NCBI GenBank assembly: GCA_021813085.1
Contig: JAKAMA010000064.1
Span: 1 to 9,435 of the forward strand
Reading direction: 5' to 3'
Length of the DNA stretch: 9,435 nt
DNA from: Chloroflexota bacterium
GTDB lineage: Bacteria > Chloroflexota > Dehalococcoidia > DSTF01 > JACRBR01
Position numbers and translations under genes: made by a program. Below are positions 1-7,227 of this stretch, one piece after another. The notes beneath the pieces were generated by a model, which saw only the letters and a program-made list of their open reading frames with translations, searched no databases and had not been told where the DNA came from. How positions within the stretch are numbered: the stretch's first letter is position 1; each line of letters begins with the position of its first letter.

Positions 1-835
1 GGTAGCAGGACAGGAACGCATCCGCCAGCAGGCGATGGCCCCGCCGTTCGAGGTCCATCGTGAGGAAGGCCACGTCGGACGCCACGTCGCCGCAGCGGAG
101 ACGCTCGCTGAACTCGAGGCAGTCCATCACGCACGGCGTGTTGCCGCCGTCGAAGACGACGGAGTCCGCGCGCAGGTCGCCGTGGACGTCGCGCACACGG
201 CCCGCGTCGGCGCGCAGCTCGATCAGCGCACCCTGCTCGCGCAGGAAGCGCGCAACATACGACGTGAGTGCATCGAGCGCTTCCGCCGCGATCGTGCGCC
301 CGATGTACGGCCGCGCCTGCGCGAAGTTCTCGTCCCAATTCCGGCGCACGGCCGGCACGCGCCCGAACGCCGCGATGCGGGCGTCTGTCGCGGCCTCCCG
401 GTGGAAGTCGGCGATCGTCCGCGCGAGCGAGCGCAGATGCGCGTCCGTAACGAGGCCGCGTTCGAGCATCTCCGGCATCATGTTGCGGCGCGGCACCCGG
501 CGCATCTTCACGGCGTAGTCGACGGCTGCGCCGTCGCCGTCCATCCGGTATGCGCTGCCGTGCTGCGTGACCGGCACGACGCCGAGGTACACGCGCGGGC
601 ACAGCCGGCGGTTCAGGCGCACCTCCTCTTCGCACATGCGGCGGCGCTCCGCGAGCGACGTGTAGTCGAGGAAGCCGAGCGCGACCGGCTTCTTGAGCTT
701 GTAGGCGAAGCGCCCGGCGAGGAGGACCCAGGAGATGTGCGTCTGGATCAGCCGCACGGGCCCGCTTCGGTGCGGGTACGCCTCGGCGGCGAGCAGCGCC
801 TTGACGTGCGGCGGGAGCGCGGCGGGCGTGTCCAT
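1..835 (-). CDS. COG2187-type aminoglycoside-phosphotransferase-fold protein, 3' end off the window
   Basis: The minus strand is open from an ATG at 835 to the window edge, giving 278 residues with no stop, so the gene is partial and its C-terminus is missing. Landmarks of the protein-kinase-like (APH) fold are present: an AYKLKKPV stretch near residues 45-51 in the nucleotide-lysine region, the catalytic-loop motif HGDLRADSV at 218-226, and VMDCLEF with the metal-binding Asp at about 238. This is followed by RCGDVASDVAFLTMDLE (247-263), which is typical of the COG2187 family. Many members of that family carry a P-loop kinase domain after the APH domain; if present here it lies beyond the edge. 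A run of six G on the minus strand (842-847), six bases before the ATG, may be the ribosome binding site. The substrate is unknown, and antibiotic modification should not be assumed. The gene is divergent from the deacetylase. Confidence 0.87.
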   Translation of the reverse strand, partial: MDTPAALPPHVKALLAAEAYPHRSGPVRLIQTHISWVLLAGRFAYKLKKPVALGFLDYTSLAERRRMCEEEVRLNRRLCPRVYLGVVPVTQHGSAYRMDGDGAAVDYAVKMRRVPRRNMMPEMLERGLVTDAHLRSLARTIADFHREAATDARIAAFGRVPAVRRNWDENFAQARPYIGRTIAAEALDALTSYVARFLREQGALIELRADAGRVRDVHGDLRADSVVFDGGNTPCVMDCLEFSERLRCGDVASDVAFLTMDLERRGHRLLADAFLSCY

Positions 836-865
836 GCGTGACCCCCCGTGTATGGTACCCCGCGC

Positions 866-871
866 TATGAT
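866..871 (+). promoter_or_regulatory. Candidate -10 box TATGAT upstream of the deacetylase
   Basis: TATGAT lies within GCTATGATG (864-872) in the 100-bp gap between two divergent genes, about 65 bp before the preferred deacetylase start. The same 9-mer surrounds the -10 of the clear promoter at 9130-9157. I see no good -35 hexamer 16-18 bp upstream, so the call rests on the -10 alone. Confidence 0.35.
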
Positions 872-935
872 GCGCTGAGCCGCGCGCCGTGATCTCGGCG
901 CCGGCCGTCGCGTGCGGGATGGCGGGGAGGTGTGC

Positions 936-1838
936 GTGCTGGCGTGGACGTCCGGGCGACGGTGGCGGGCTCCAGCCCGTGTGCTGGCCGTGCCGGCCCT
1001 GCTCGCCGCCGCGGCCGCCTGTGGCGGGCCTGCGCGGTCGGCTGCGCTGCCCCCCGACACACCAAGCGCGACGTGGACGGCGACCGCCACGGCGACGCCC
1101 CTGCCACGCACCGCCACCGCGACGCCCCTCCCGCCGCCACCGACGCCGACTCCGTTCCCCTTGCCGCCGCCGATGAAGCCGCTCGCCGGCCGTCCCGGCT
1201 GGTCCCCGGAACTGCTCGATACGGCCCTCCGGCGCGGCGATACGACCCGCCCGGTCGTCTATCTGACGTTCGATGACGGCTGGGGCTACCCCGATCAGGT
1301 GTTGCGGATCCTCCGCCAACGGTGGGTGCCCGCGACCGCATGTCTCGCCGGACAGTTCATGCGTACGCACGCGGCCTTCGTGCGCGCGTGGCTCGCCGCG
1401 GGCGAAACGCTCTGCAATCACACCTATGACCACCCCCACCTGCTGAGCGTCGCCGGCACCAGCCCGCTCGGCCAGCGCACCGTGACCATGGACCAGATTC
1501 TGAGGACCCAGGCGCTGCTTGGCCGCATCGCGCCGGGCGCGGTGATGACGCCGTTCTTTCGCCCGCCGTACGGCGAGCAAAATGATGCGGTCCGCAACGG
1601 CGCCGCCTGGCTCGGGTACCGCACCATCCTCTGGTCGCTCGAAGACGCCGACTACCGGCCCGGCCTCGACCCGGCCGGCGTGCGCAACGCCATCGTCGGC
1701 AACGCTCACGACGGCGACATCATCCTGCTGCACTTCGAGCGGTGGTCGACGGTCGAGGCGCTGCCATCCATCATCGACGGCCTGCGCGGGCGGGGCTTCA
1801 CGATCCTGGGCTTGCAGTCCCTGCCGTCTGGCCGCTGA
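936..1838 (+). CDS. Exported NodB-type polysaccharide deacetylase (likely lipoprotein)
   Basis: Predicted metal-dependent carbohydrate-esterase-4 enzyme that removes N- or O-acetyl groups from a surface polysaccharide or peptidoglycan. I chose the GTG at 936 (300 aa) because GGGGAGG (924-930) sits five bases upstream; an in-frame GTG at 912 would add eight residues. A basic then hydrophobic N-terminus ends in LLAAAAAC with Cys29, a weak lipobox. Residues about 36-80 form a Pro/Thr/Ala-rich spacer. The NodB motifs are all visible: TFDDG (111-115, base Asp113, metal Asp114), HTYDHP (162-167, metal His162 and His166), RPPYG (209-213) and LLHF (264-267, His266). The metal triad is complete, so activity is expected. 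The substrate cannot be read from sequence; the spacer suggests the domain is held away from the membrane. The last 41 bp overlap the end of the kinase gene on the other strand. Confidence 0.92.
   Translation: MLAWTSGRRWRAPARVLAVPALLAAAAACGGPARSAALPPDTPSATWTATATATPLPRTATATPLPPPPTPTPFPLPPPMKPLAGRPGWSPELLDTALRRGDTTRPVVYLTFDDGWGYPDQVLRILRQRWVPATACLAGQFMRTHAAFVRAWLAAGETLCNHTYDHPHLLSVAGTSPLGQRTVTMDQILRTQALLGRIAPGAVMTPFFRPPYGEQNDAVRNGAAWLGYRTILWSLEDADYRPGLDPAGVRNAIVGNAHDGDIILLHFERWSTVEALPSIIDGLRGRGFTILGLQSLPSGR
1083..1129 (+). repeat. Tandem imperfect 20-bp repeat in the deacetylase linker
   Basis: Two 20-bp copies, 1083-1102 and 1110-1129, differ at one base and have a 27-bp period, encoding TATATPLP twice in frame. 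This fits repeat expansion of a low-complexity Pro/Thr spacer rather than a mobile element. Confidence 0.7.
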
Positions 1839-3246
1839 GCGGCTCCTCCGGGCGCGTGGCCGGCAGCGTCAGGACGACCGAGGTGCCGCGGCCGGCGGCG
1901 GAATCGATGTGGAAGTCGGCGCCGGCGAGCTTCGCCCGCAACTTCATGTTGCGGAGCCCGCGGTGCTGTTCCGGGAACTCCTGCCGGTCGAGCCCGACCC
2001 CGTCGTCCGCGATCTCGAGTCGTATCACGCTGTCGTCCGCAAGGAGCCGCACCTGCACCGAGCGCGCCCGTGCGTGCTTGTGGACGTTGTTGAGCGCCTC
2101 CCGTGCGATGTGCAGCATCGCCAGCGCCTGCTCGTCGTCGATGCTCGGCGCCTCCTGCGGCAGCGTGACGGTGATGTTCGGCCCGGCGCGCTCGTCGAAC
2201 TCCCGGGCGAGCGCGTCCAGCGACGAGCGCAGGTCGCCGCTGAAGTGCGCCGGCCGCAGCTCGTAGATGTAGCGCCGGATGTCCTCCACCACGTCGCCGA
2301 GCTGGCGGATCGATGCGTCCACCCGTTCGCGCGCCTCCACAGGCCCCTCCGCCAGGTCGTCCACCGCCAGCTCGAGCCCCAGCCCGACGGCGTACAGCGA
2401 CTGGATGATGCCGTCGTGCAGATCCATGGCGATGCGGTCGCGGTCGCGTCGCAGCTCCATCTCCGCCCGCAGACGGTTGCGCTCTTCCTCTACACGCCTG
2501 CGCTCCGTCACGTCGCGCACCACCTTCGCGTAGCCGCGCAGCGAGCCGTCCGCGTCGTAGAGGGCGCTGGTCACGACGTTTGCCAGGTGCCGCGACCCGT
2601 CCTTGCGCACGCGCCAACCCTCCGACTCGAGGCGGCCATGCTTTCTCGCCTGCCGCAGCTCTTCCTCCGGCTCCTGAGCGGCGATGGACTCCGCCAGGTA
2701 GAAGACGGACATGTGCTGCCCGACGATCTCCTCCGCCGAGTAGCCCTTCATGCGCTGGGCGCCCGCGTTCCAGCTCATGACGCGTCCCTCAGGGTCGACC
2801 ATGTACACGGCGTAGTCCTGCACGCCCTCGACCATCAGCCGGAAGCGCTCTTCGCTCTCGCGCAGCGCCGCCTCCGCGCGCTTGCGCTCCGTGATGTCAC
2901 GGATCACGGCCGTGACGAGCAGTCCGGCACCGGTGGTCAGTGGTGCGAGGCTGATCTCTACCGGGAAGCGCGAGCCGTCCTTGCGCCGCGCGAAGAGCTC
3001 GAGGCCGATGCCCATCGGCCGCGTGTGCGGCGCGACCGCATAGCCCGCGCGTTGCTGCGCGTGCTGCTCGCGCATCTCTTCGGGCAGGAGGACGTCGACG
3101 TTCTGGCCGGTGAGCTCGGCGCGGGTGTAGCCGAACAGCGCTTCCACGCGCGCGCTGGCCACCACGATCCGCCCCACCGCGTCGACGACGACGATGGCAT
3201 CCGGCGCGAAGTCCAGCAGGGCCTCGTAGGTCGATGCGTTCAGCAC
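1798..3246 (-). CDS. PAS-PAS sensor histidine kinase (HisKA_3 / HATPase_c)
   Basis: Soluble two-component sensor kinase of about 482 aa with no membrane segment, so it probably senses a cytoplasmic signal. From the GTG at 3246 the order is PAS (about 5-120, ending RDITERKRAE), PAS (about 129-248, ending RDVTERRR), a short coiled coil, then HisKA_3 dimerisation with phosphoacceptor His277 in MDLHDGIIQSLYAVG. The ATPase domain follows: the N-box REALNN (383-388), the G-box ADDGVGLD (413-420) and GRGTS near 452. All catalytic boxes look intact. A GTGAGGA stretch ten bases upstream supports 3246; an in-frame TTG at 3288 would give 496 aa, and the start is not certain. The receiver gene 3450-3878 lies upstream on the same strand and is the likely partner, although HisKA_3 kinases normally pair with NarL-type regulators carrying a DNA-binding domain. 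The 3' end overlaps the deacetylase. Confidence 0.93.
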   Translation of the reverse strand: MLNASTYEALLDFAPDAIVVVDAVGRIVVASARVEALFGYTRAELTGQNVDVLLPEEMREQHAQQRAGYAVAPHTRPMGIGLELFARRKDGSRFPVEISLAPLTTGAGLLVTAVIRDITERKRAEAALRESEERFRLMVEGVQDYAVYMVDPEGRVMSWNAGAQRMKGYSAEEIVGQHMSVFYLAESIAAQEPEEELRQARKHGRLESEGWRVRKDGSRHLANVVTSALYDADGSLRGYAKVVRDVTERRRVEEERNRLRAEMELRRDRDRIAMDLHDGIIQSLYAVGLGLELAVDDLAEGPVEARERVDASIRQLGDVVEDIRRYIYELRPAHFSGDLRSSLDALAREFDERAGPNITVTLPQEAPSIDDEQALAMLHIAREALNNVHKHARARSVQVRLLADDSVIRLEIADDGVGLDRQEFPEQHRGLRNMKLRAKLAGADFHIDSAAGRGTSVVLTLPATRPEEPLSGQTAGTASPGS

Positions 3247-3364
3247 GGGGCGGGCATCCTCACTGGCACACCTACAGTATGCCAGCAAGGGCCCTTCGCA
3301 GCTTGGTCCACGGGCGGGACGACGGCCTGCCAGGGCGCTGAAGGGCGATTCTTGCTGTCGTGGC

Positions 3365-3381
3365 GCGGGCGTTCAGCCCGC
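3365..3381. repeat. REP-like stem-loop between receiver and kinase genes
   Basis: GCGGGC (3365-3370), a five-base loop GTTCA and GCCCGC (3376-3381) form a perfect 6-bp stem in the gap between the receiver stop and the kinase start. No T-tract follows on either strand. Similar GCGGGC hairpins occur at 965-980 and 7228-7245. It may reduce read-through from the receiver gene into the kinase gene, or be a dispersed intergenic repeat. Confidence 0.45.
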
Positions 3382-3449
3382 CTGCGTAGATGAAGGTCGC
3401 CGCTCACATCGACGTTCAAACGCCGTCCGGCGACTCGTTCAGTACCCTG

Positions 3450-3878
3450 CTACAGCACCGGCCAGCGCTCTGGCGCGAGCACCCGCCGCACGACCGGAGC
3501 GAGCTGCTCCGCGAGTGCGTCGGCGGAAAACCCCTTGAGGACGATCTCGTCCGCACCGGCCGCGCACGCCTCCGGCCAGTCGCCGAGGCGCCGCGACGCG
3601 ACGTGCACCACGATCGCCGGGCGCACGGCCGGCTCCAGCGCCGCCAGCCGCGCCACCGCCTCCAGCCCGCGCCGGTCTCCCCGCATCGTGTCGACGAGGA
3701 CGGCGTGCGGGCGGTGCGCGCGGACGAGGCGGACCGCCGCCTCGGGGTCGGAGGTGTCGCCGACGACCGCCAGGCGCCCGTGGCGCCGGAGGCGCAGCAC
3801 CAGCGCGGTCCGGGACGCCTCGTGGTCGTCCAGCAGCACCAGGCAGAGCCGGGACGTGTCCGTGAGGACCTGCTTCAT
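3450..3878 (-). CDS. Receiver-only response regulator, divergent
   Basis: A 142-aa protein that is almost entirely one CheY/NarL-type receiver domain: acidic pair Asp17-Asp18 in VLLDDHE, phosphoacceptor Asp63 in AVLVDTM, and switch lysine Lys115 in EIVLKGF, whose context resembles NarL-family receivers. The conserved Thr/Ser of the fourth strand appears to be replaced (AIVVHVAS; Val93 at the expected place, Ser95 two residues later). There is no helix-turn-helix or other output domain: the chain stops after the last receiver helix. The start is the ATG at 3878; no Shine-Dalgarno sequence is visible, but a TAATCT box ends six bases before it, suggesting a leaderless message. The gene precedes the kinase on the same strand by about 200 bp, so a pair is plausible. 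It could pass phosphate onward or act by protein contact. The family assignment is firm; the role is inferred. Confidence 0.83.
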   Translation of the reverse strand: MKQVLTDTSRLCLVLLDDHEASRTALVLRLRRHGRLAVVGDTSDPEAAVRLVRAHRPHAVLVDTMRGDRRGLEAVARLAALEPAVRPAIVVHVASRRLGDWPEACAAGADEIVLKGFSADALAEQLAPVVRRVLAPERWPVL

Positions 3879-3884
3879 ATGCCC

Positions 3885-3890
3885 AGATTA
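3885..3890 (-). promoter_or_regulatory. Candidate -10 box TAATCT, leaderless start of receiver gene
   Basis: On the minus strand TAATCT is followed by GGGCAT and then the ATG at 3878. Six bases between a -10 and the start codon would place transcription start at about the A of ATG. No convincing -35 box lies 16-18 bp upstream. Confidence 0.45.
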
Positions 3891-3953
3891 CGGCGTCCGT
3901 GCCGTCGTCCGGACGGGCCAAACGGACTCAACTGGCGTGAGAATGTGCCGATT

Positions 3954-3973
3954 CGGGCCCATCGGATGGCCCG
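3954..3973. other. Inverted repeat CGGGCC-N8-GGCCCG in the divergent gap
   Basis: A perfect 6-bp inverted repeat (3954-3959 and 3968-3973) lies between the divergent receiver and surface-protein genes. It is GC-only and could be chance in this composition, but it could also be an operator for either gene. Confidence 0.3.
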
Positions 3974-4040
3974 GCCAGGCGGCCGTCGCGGGACGCATCC
4001 GGGGGCGCCGGACCTTCGTAAGTCCTGCATCAAGCACGTC

Positions 4041-4060
4041 CCGGGCCGCGGCCGGCCCGG
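4041..4060 (+). other. Leader hairpin upstream of the surface-protein gene
   Basis: CCGGGCC (4041-4047) and GGCCCGG (4054-4060) form a 7-bp GC-only stem with a six-base loop. It ends 14 bases before the GCAGGAG ribosome binding site (4074-4080) of the gene at 4088. If transcribed it would be a stable 5' leader structure. I could not place a promoter upstream with confidence. Confidence 0.4.
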
Positions 4061-4087
4061 CTGCCCCGCCCAGGCAGGAGTCCAGCC

Positions 4088-4975
4088 ATGCGCATCATCT
4101 CGCTGCTCGCAGCGGGCGTCGTCACGCCCGTGCTGCTCCTCGTCGCGAGCCTCGGGCACGTCGACATCGCCTACGCGTCGTTCCATTGCATGCGCATCCA
4201 TGCCGTGATGGCCGGCCTCAACGGCAACAGCAGCATCCAGTACGTCGAGCTGCGCATGGACCAGCCCGGACAGGAGTTCGTCGCCCTTCAGCCGCTGCAG
4301 TTCTTCGACGCCGCCGGCGTCCTCAAGGCGACCTTCACCTTCCCGGTGAATGTCACCAACGCCAGCACCGGCGATTCGATCCTGGTGGCGACGTCCGAGT
4401 TCAGCGCGGCGGCGATGGGCGGCGCCGCGGACTTCACGTTCTCGGCTGCCAACACGGCAGCGAGCAACGGCGGCGACCCGCTCCATCCCGTCCAGAGCCC
4501 GGGGGGAAAGGTCGTCTGGGCGCCGGGCGTCGCGAACTGCGCCCTGACGGTCCCCGCCGACTCCGTCGCCTACGGCGGGGCGCCGGCGGATTTCGGGACG
4601 GCCGCGGTGGCGCTGCCCAGCCCGAGCAACAGCAACGCCCTGCGTCTGGATAACCTGAACACGAACCCGACGGACAACAGCACGGAGTACGCGCTGCGCG
4701 GCGTGTCCGGCTCGACGTACACCGTCGCGCCCGCAAACCTGCCGGCCGACCTGACGACCCCGCGCAACAACGGGCGCGTCGTCCTCAAGCTGGCGACATC
4801 CGTCGGCGGCGTCGCGGTCGTGCCGGCGCTGCCGTCGCGGCCCGCCGCCATCAGCGACGCGGGAGGCGGCGGGAGCTACGCCATGCAGATCGGCCTGGCG
4901 AGCGCAGGCGTCGCGCTGGCCGCGGCCGCGTGCGCGGTGTGGCTGATACGGCGTCGCCGCACCGCGCGCGGGTGA
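4088..4975 (+). CDS. Secreted lamin-tail-like surface protein with C-terminal membrane anchor
   Basis: A 295-aa exported protein. The ATG at 4088 is seven bases after GCAGGAG, a good ribosome binding site. Residues 1-30 form a signal peptide ending in AYA. The mature part opens with FHCMRIHAVMAGLNGNSSIQ and YVELRMDQPG, then LQFFDAAG, GDSILVATSEF, DPLHPVQSPGGKV, DSVAYGGAPADFG and TPRNNGR. This pattern is one I associate with lamin-tail-like secreted proteins common in Chloroflexota; no catalytic residues are evident. Two cysteines (34 and 151) could form a disulphide. The C-terminus has a Gly-rich patch (259-262), a hydrophobic segment (about 266-287) and RRRR (288-291), the layout of a membrane-retained or sorted tail. 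The role is unknown, probably structural or adhesive on the cell surface. It stands alone, divergent from the receiver gene and convergent with the hydrolase operon. Confidence 0.8.
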   Translation: MRIISLLAAGVVTPVLLLVASLGHVDIAYASFHCMRIHAVMAGLNGNSSIQYVELRMDQPGQEFVALQPLQFFDAAGVLKATFTFPVNVTNASTGDSILVATSEFSAAAMGGAADFTFSAANTAASNGGDPLHPVQSPGGKVVWAPGVANCALTVPADSVAYGGAPADFGTAAVALPSPSNSNALRLDNLNTNPTDNSTEYALRGVSGSTYTVAPANLPADLTTPRNNGRVVLKLATSVGGVAVVPALPSRPAAISDAGGGGSYAMQIGLASAGVALAAAACAVWLIRRRRTARG

Positions 4976-4996
4976 CGCGCGGACACCCCGACCGCT

Positions 4997-5016
4997 GCGC
5001 CGGAGTGATGCGGCGC
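4997..5016. terminator. Candidate hairpin between convergent genes
   Basis: GCGCCG (4997-5002), an eight-base loop and CGGCGC (5011-5016) lie about 20 bases past the stop of the surface-protein gene, in the 109-bp gap facing the hydrolase stop. There is no T-tract on either strand, so it is at best a weak bidirectional terminator. Confidence 0.35.
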
Positions 5017-5084
5017 CACGGCGCCCGGACTGCCGCGAGGGGAAGCGCCGCCACGCAGGGCGGGGCGCACGTCCACTCGCGCGC

Positions 5085-6182
5085 TTACGCGTCCCGGAAC
5101 AGGTCGATGATCCGCCGCGCCAGCGCGAAGACGTGCGCGCTGCGCTCGACGGGCGTCGCGCCCAGCCGTACGACGATCAGGTCGAGCGGTGGCACGAGGA
5201 ACAGGAGCTGGCCCAGGTAGCCGTCCGCGAAGAACGTCTGCAGGTCGTCGCCCAGCAGCCACCAGTGCGCGCCGTAGCCGTACTCTTCGTCGGCTGGCTG
5301 CACCGGCGCGGGGGTGCGTCCGTAGGCGACCCATCCCTCCGGCAGGATGCGCTCGCCCGCCCATACGCCGTCGCGCAGGCAGAACAGCCCGAAGCGGGCG
5401 AAGTCGCGCGCCGTGCAGAAGCAGAACGACGACGCGATCCAGTTGCCCGCGCGGTCGAAGCGCGGGTCCGCGCTGCGCATACCGATGCGGTCGAAGAGGG
5501 CCCGGCGCAGGAACGCGCGATACGCATCGCCCGGACGGGCCGTCCGGCCGGCGCCGACCGCGCGGGCGACGATGCCGGAGACGATATTGCTCGTGCCGCT
5601 GGAGTAGTTGAAGGCCGTGTCGGGCGCGTGCTCCAGCGGGAAGGACGCGGCGAAGGCCGCCATGTCCTCGGCGCCCTGCCGGAAGAGCATCTGGATCACG
5701 TCGGACACCTGCTCGTCGACGTAGTCCTCGCGGAACCGCAGGCCCGATGTCATGTGCAGGAGCGCGTCGAGCGTGATGGCGGCGCGCGGGTCGCCCGCCG
5801 CCTGCCACTCCGGCACCGGCGCGGGCGCGCGCACGTCGAGCGTTCCGTCCCGCACGAGGACACCCACCGCCGCGTGCAGCATGCTCTTCGCCATCGACCA
5901 CGAGGGCTGGGCGTCCTCGCGGCCGATGCCGGGCGCGTAGCGCTCCGCCACGAGCCTGCCGCGATGCACGATCAGCAGCGCGTTCGTCTGCACCGTCGTG
6001 GCCGGCTGCGGCTCCGCGAAGGTCGCGTCGAGCAGCCGCGCCAGCTCCACACCCGACGCCCCCGTGGGCAGCTCGCCGACGGGCCAGTCGTCCGCCGGCC
6101 ACGGGACGCCCGCCGGCTGCGCCGGCAACGGTCGCAGGGGCGCCGGCGCCGTGTCCCTCTTCTCAGGGCGATGCCCGATCAT
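5085..6182 (-). CDS. SxxK serine hydrolase, class C beta-lactamase / 6-aminohexanoate-dimer hydrolase type
   Basis: A 365-aa cytoplasmic protein of the penicillin-binding-protein-like serine hydrolase fold. The nucleophile motif is S96-M-A-K99 in SWSMAKSMLHA, and the second motif is Tyr193 in FNYSSGTSNIVSG. LLHMTSGLRFREDY (141-154) and GVWAGERILPEGWV (272-285) are usual for the family, and DGYLGQ (320-325) occupies the region of the third, KTG-like motif. The SWSMAKS and FREDY context resembles NylB-like hydrolases, esterases and amidases more than drug-hydrolysing beta-lactamases. No signal peptide is present. The start ATG at 6182 overlaps the upstream stop as ATGA, which fixes it; a longer open frame to 6827 is rejected because it covers the neighbour in another frame. 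Coupling implies co-expression with the methyltransferase-like protein. The substrate is unknown; an ester or amide made or exposed by its partner is a guess. Confidence 0.9.
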   Translation of the reverse strand: MIGHRPEKRDTAPAPLRPLPAQPAGVPWPADDWPVGELPTGASGVELARLLDATFAEPQPATTVQTNALLIVHRGRLVAERYAPGIGREDAQPSWSMAKSMLHAAVGVLVRDGTLDVRAPAPVPEWQAAGDPRAAITLDALLHMTSGLRFREDYVDEQVSDVIQMLFRQGAEDMAAFAASFPLEHAPDTAFNYSSGTSNIVSGIVARAVGAGRTARPGDAYRAFLRRALFDRIGMRSADPRFDRAGNWIASSFCFCTARDFARFGLFCLRDGVWAGERILPEGWVAYGRTPAPVQPADEEYGYGAHWWLLGDDLQTFFADGYLGQLLFLVPPLDLIVVRLGATPVERSAHVFALARRIIDLFRDA

Positions 6183-7171
6183 GCGCGGGACGCTCCCCGA
6201 GCGGCCGCCGCCACCGCCGCGCGGGTGGCGGCGCGCGCGCCGGGCGGGATCGCGCAGCCGGCCGTGAGGAAGAGGCCGTCGCCCACCGCCAGCGCGTCGA
6301 GCGCCTGCGCCCGCACCTCCTCCAGCGGCATCGTCGCCAGGCGCGTCTGGTCGATGCCGCCCATCAGCGCCTTCGGCGTGCGCGCCCGGACGTCGCGCAG
6401 GCTCGGGTTGCCGGCGCCGCGGTCGGCCCAGTTGAACGCCGCAACCGGGTAATCGAGCAGCGCGTCGAGCAGGTTGTGCTCGCGGCAGACGTGGAGGATG
6501 TTGAACGGCGCCTGCCGCACCGCGCCCAGCACCTCGAGGTCGTACGGGCGCCCGAACGCGCGATAGAACGCCTCGTCGCAGGTGTCGCGGCTCGCCCAGC
6601 GGAGCGGCGCGAAGAAGATGCCCGACGCCCCGGCGGCGATGCAGGCGCGCGCGTACGCCGAAAGCGTCCCGGTGGCGGCGCGCAGCGCGGCGTGGGCGGC
6701 GTCGGCGTCGCTCGTCGCCAGCGCGTGGAATGCGGCGTCGGAGCCGCAGAGCTGCGCCACAACCGAGAGCGGCGAGAACACGGTCTGGACGACATCGACG
6801 TCGCTGGCGTCCCGCACGAGCATCCACAACGCCCGCAGGTGCTCACCGAACACGCCCTCTCGCGGGTCCAGCGGACGGATGGCGCGCAGGCCGGCCGCGT
6901 CGTGCACGGCGGCGGCGGTCAGCCGTGGCTGCCGCTGCTCCGTCGGACGCTCGTAGGTGTTGCCCCACGCCTCCGCGAAGTACGTCGCACGCGGGTTGAG
7001 CTTGATGAAGTCCCAGTCGTCGGCGCGGTAGGCGTCGAGCGTGGCCGCAACCAGCTCTTCGGCTGTCCACTCGCGCAGGAAGTCGTGGCCCCAGAGCGCC
7101 ACCGGCGCGTGGTCGACGGGCGCGCCCGCGAGCGCCGCCCGGACGCGCTCACGCTTCGTCATCTCCGCCAT
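6179..7171 (-). CDS. Uroporphyrinogen-decarboxylase-superfamily protein, cobamide-methyltransferase-like
   Basis: A 330-aa protein of the URO-D/MtaA superfamily (COG0407). The start is the ATG at 7171, seven bases after GAGGAG (7179-7184); an in-frame ATG at 7162 is less well placed. Family features include MTKRERVRAALAG at the N-terminus, FIKLNPRATYFAEAWG (55-70), ALDYP-like LLDYPVAAFNWADR (238-251), GNPSL and ALMGGID (268-274). Three residues look like the zinc site of methylcobamide:thiol methyltransferases: His227 and Cys229 in LHVC, and Cys306 in LTAGCAIPPGA, matching the His-x-Cys...Cys pattern. This argues for a zinc-dependent methyl-transfer role rather than haem synthesis, since true HemE lacks it. 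No corrinoid-binding protein gene lies nearby. It is the first gene of a two-gene operon, its stop overlapping the hydrolase start by four bases. The substrate is not known. Confidence 0.88.
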   Translation of the reverse strand: MAEMTKRERVRAALAGAPVDHAPVALWGHDFLREWTAEELVAATLDAYRADDWDFIKLNPRATYFAEAWGNTYERPTEQRQPRLTAAAVHDAAGLRAIRPLDPREGVFGEHLRALWMLVRDASDVDVVQTVFSPLSVVAQLCGSDAAFHALATSDADAAHAALRAATGTLSAYARACIAAGASGIFFAPLRWASRDTCDEAFYRAFGRPYDLEVLGAVRQAPFNILHVCREHNLLDALLDYPVAAFNWADRGAGNPSLRDVRARTPKALMGGIDQTRLATMPLEEVRAQALDALAVGDGLFLTAGCAIPPGARAATRAAVAAAARGASRA

Positions 7172-7227
7172 CGCGCATCTCCTCAGACTGTGCGGTGACA
7201 CCCGCGAGGACGCCGCGAGACGTAGGT

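Noticed and set aside
1..835. Calling the APH-fold protein an aminoglycoside-resistance enzyme
   Set aside because: The motifs match the COG2187 family, which is broadly chromosomal and not known as a resistance determinant.
35..841. Long plus-strand open frame at the left end
   Set aside because: It is the mirror of the minus-strand COG2187 gene; the translation is rich in Arg/Val/His with no family motif, while the minus frame has HGDLRADSV and MDCLEF.
1582..3393. 603-codon plus-strand open frame opposite the kinase
   Set aside because: A high-GC antisense frame; the minus strand encodes an intact PAS-PAS-HisKA_3-ATPase kinase.
5085..6182. Calling the SxxK hydrolase an antibiotic-resistance beta-lactamase
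   Set aside because: It has no signal peptide or canonical KTG motif, and the SWSMAKS/FREDY context resembles NylB-type esterase/amidase relatives.
6183..6827. N-terminal extension of the hydrolase reading frame
   Set aside because: It covers the methyltransferase-like gene in another frame and lacks family sequence; the ATGA overlap marks the real start at 6182.
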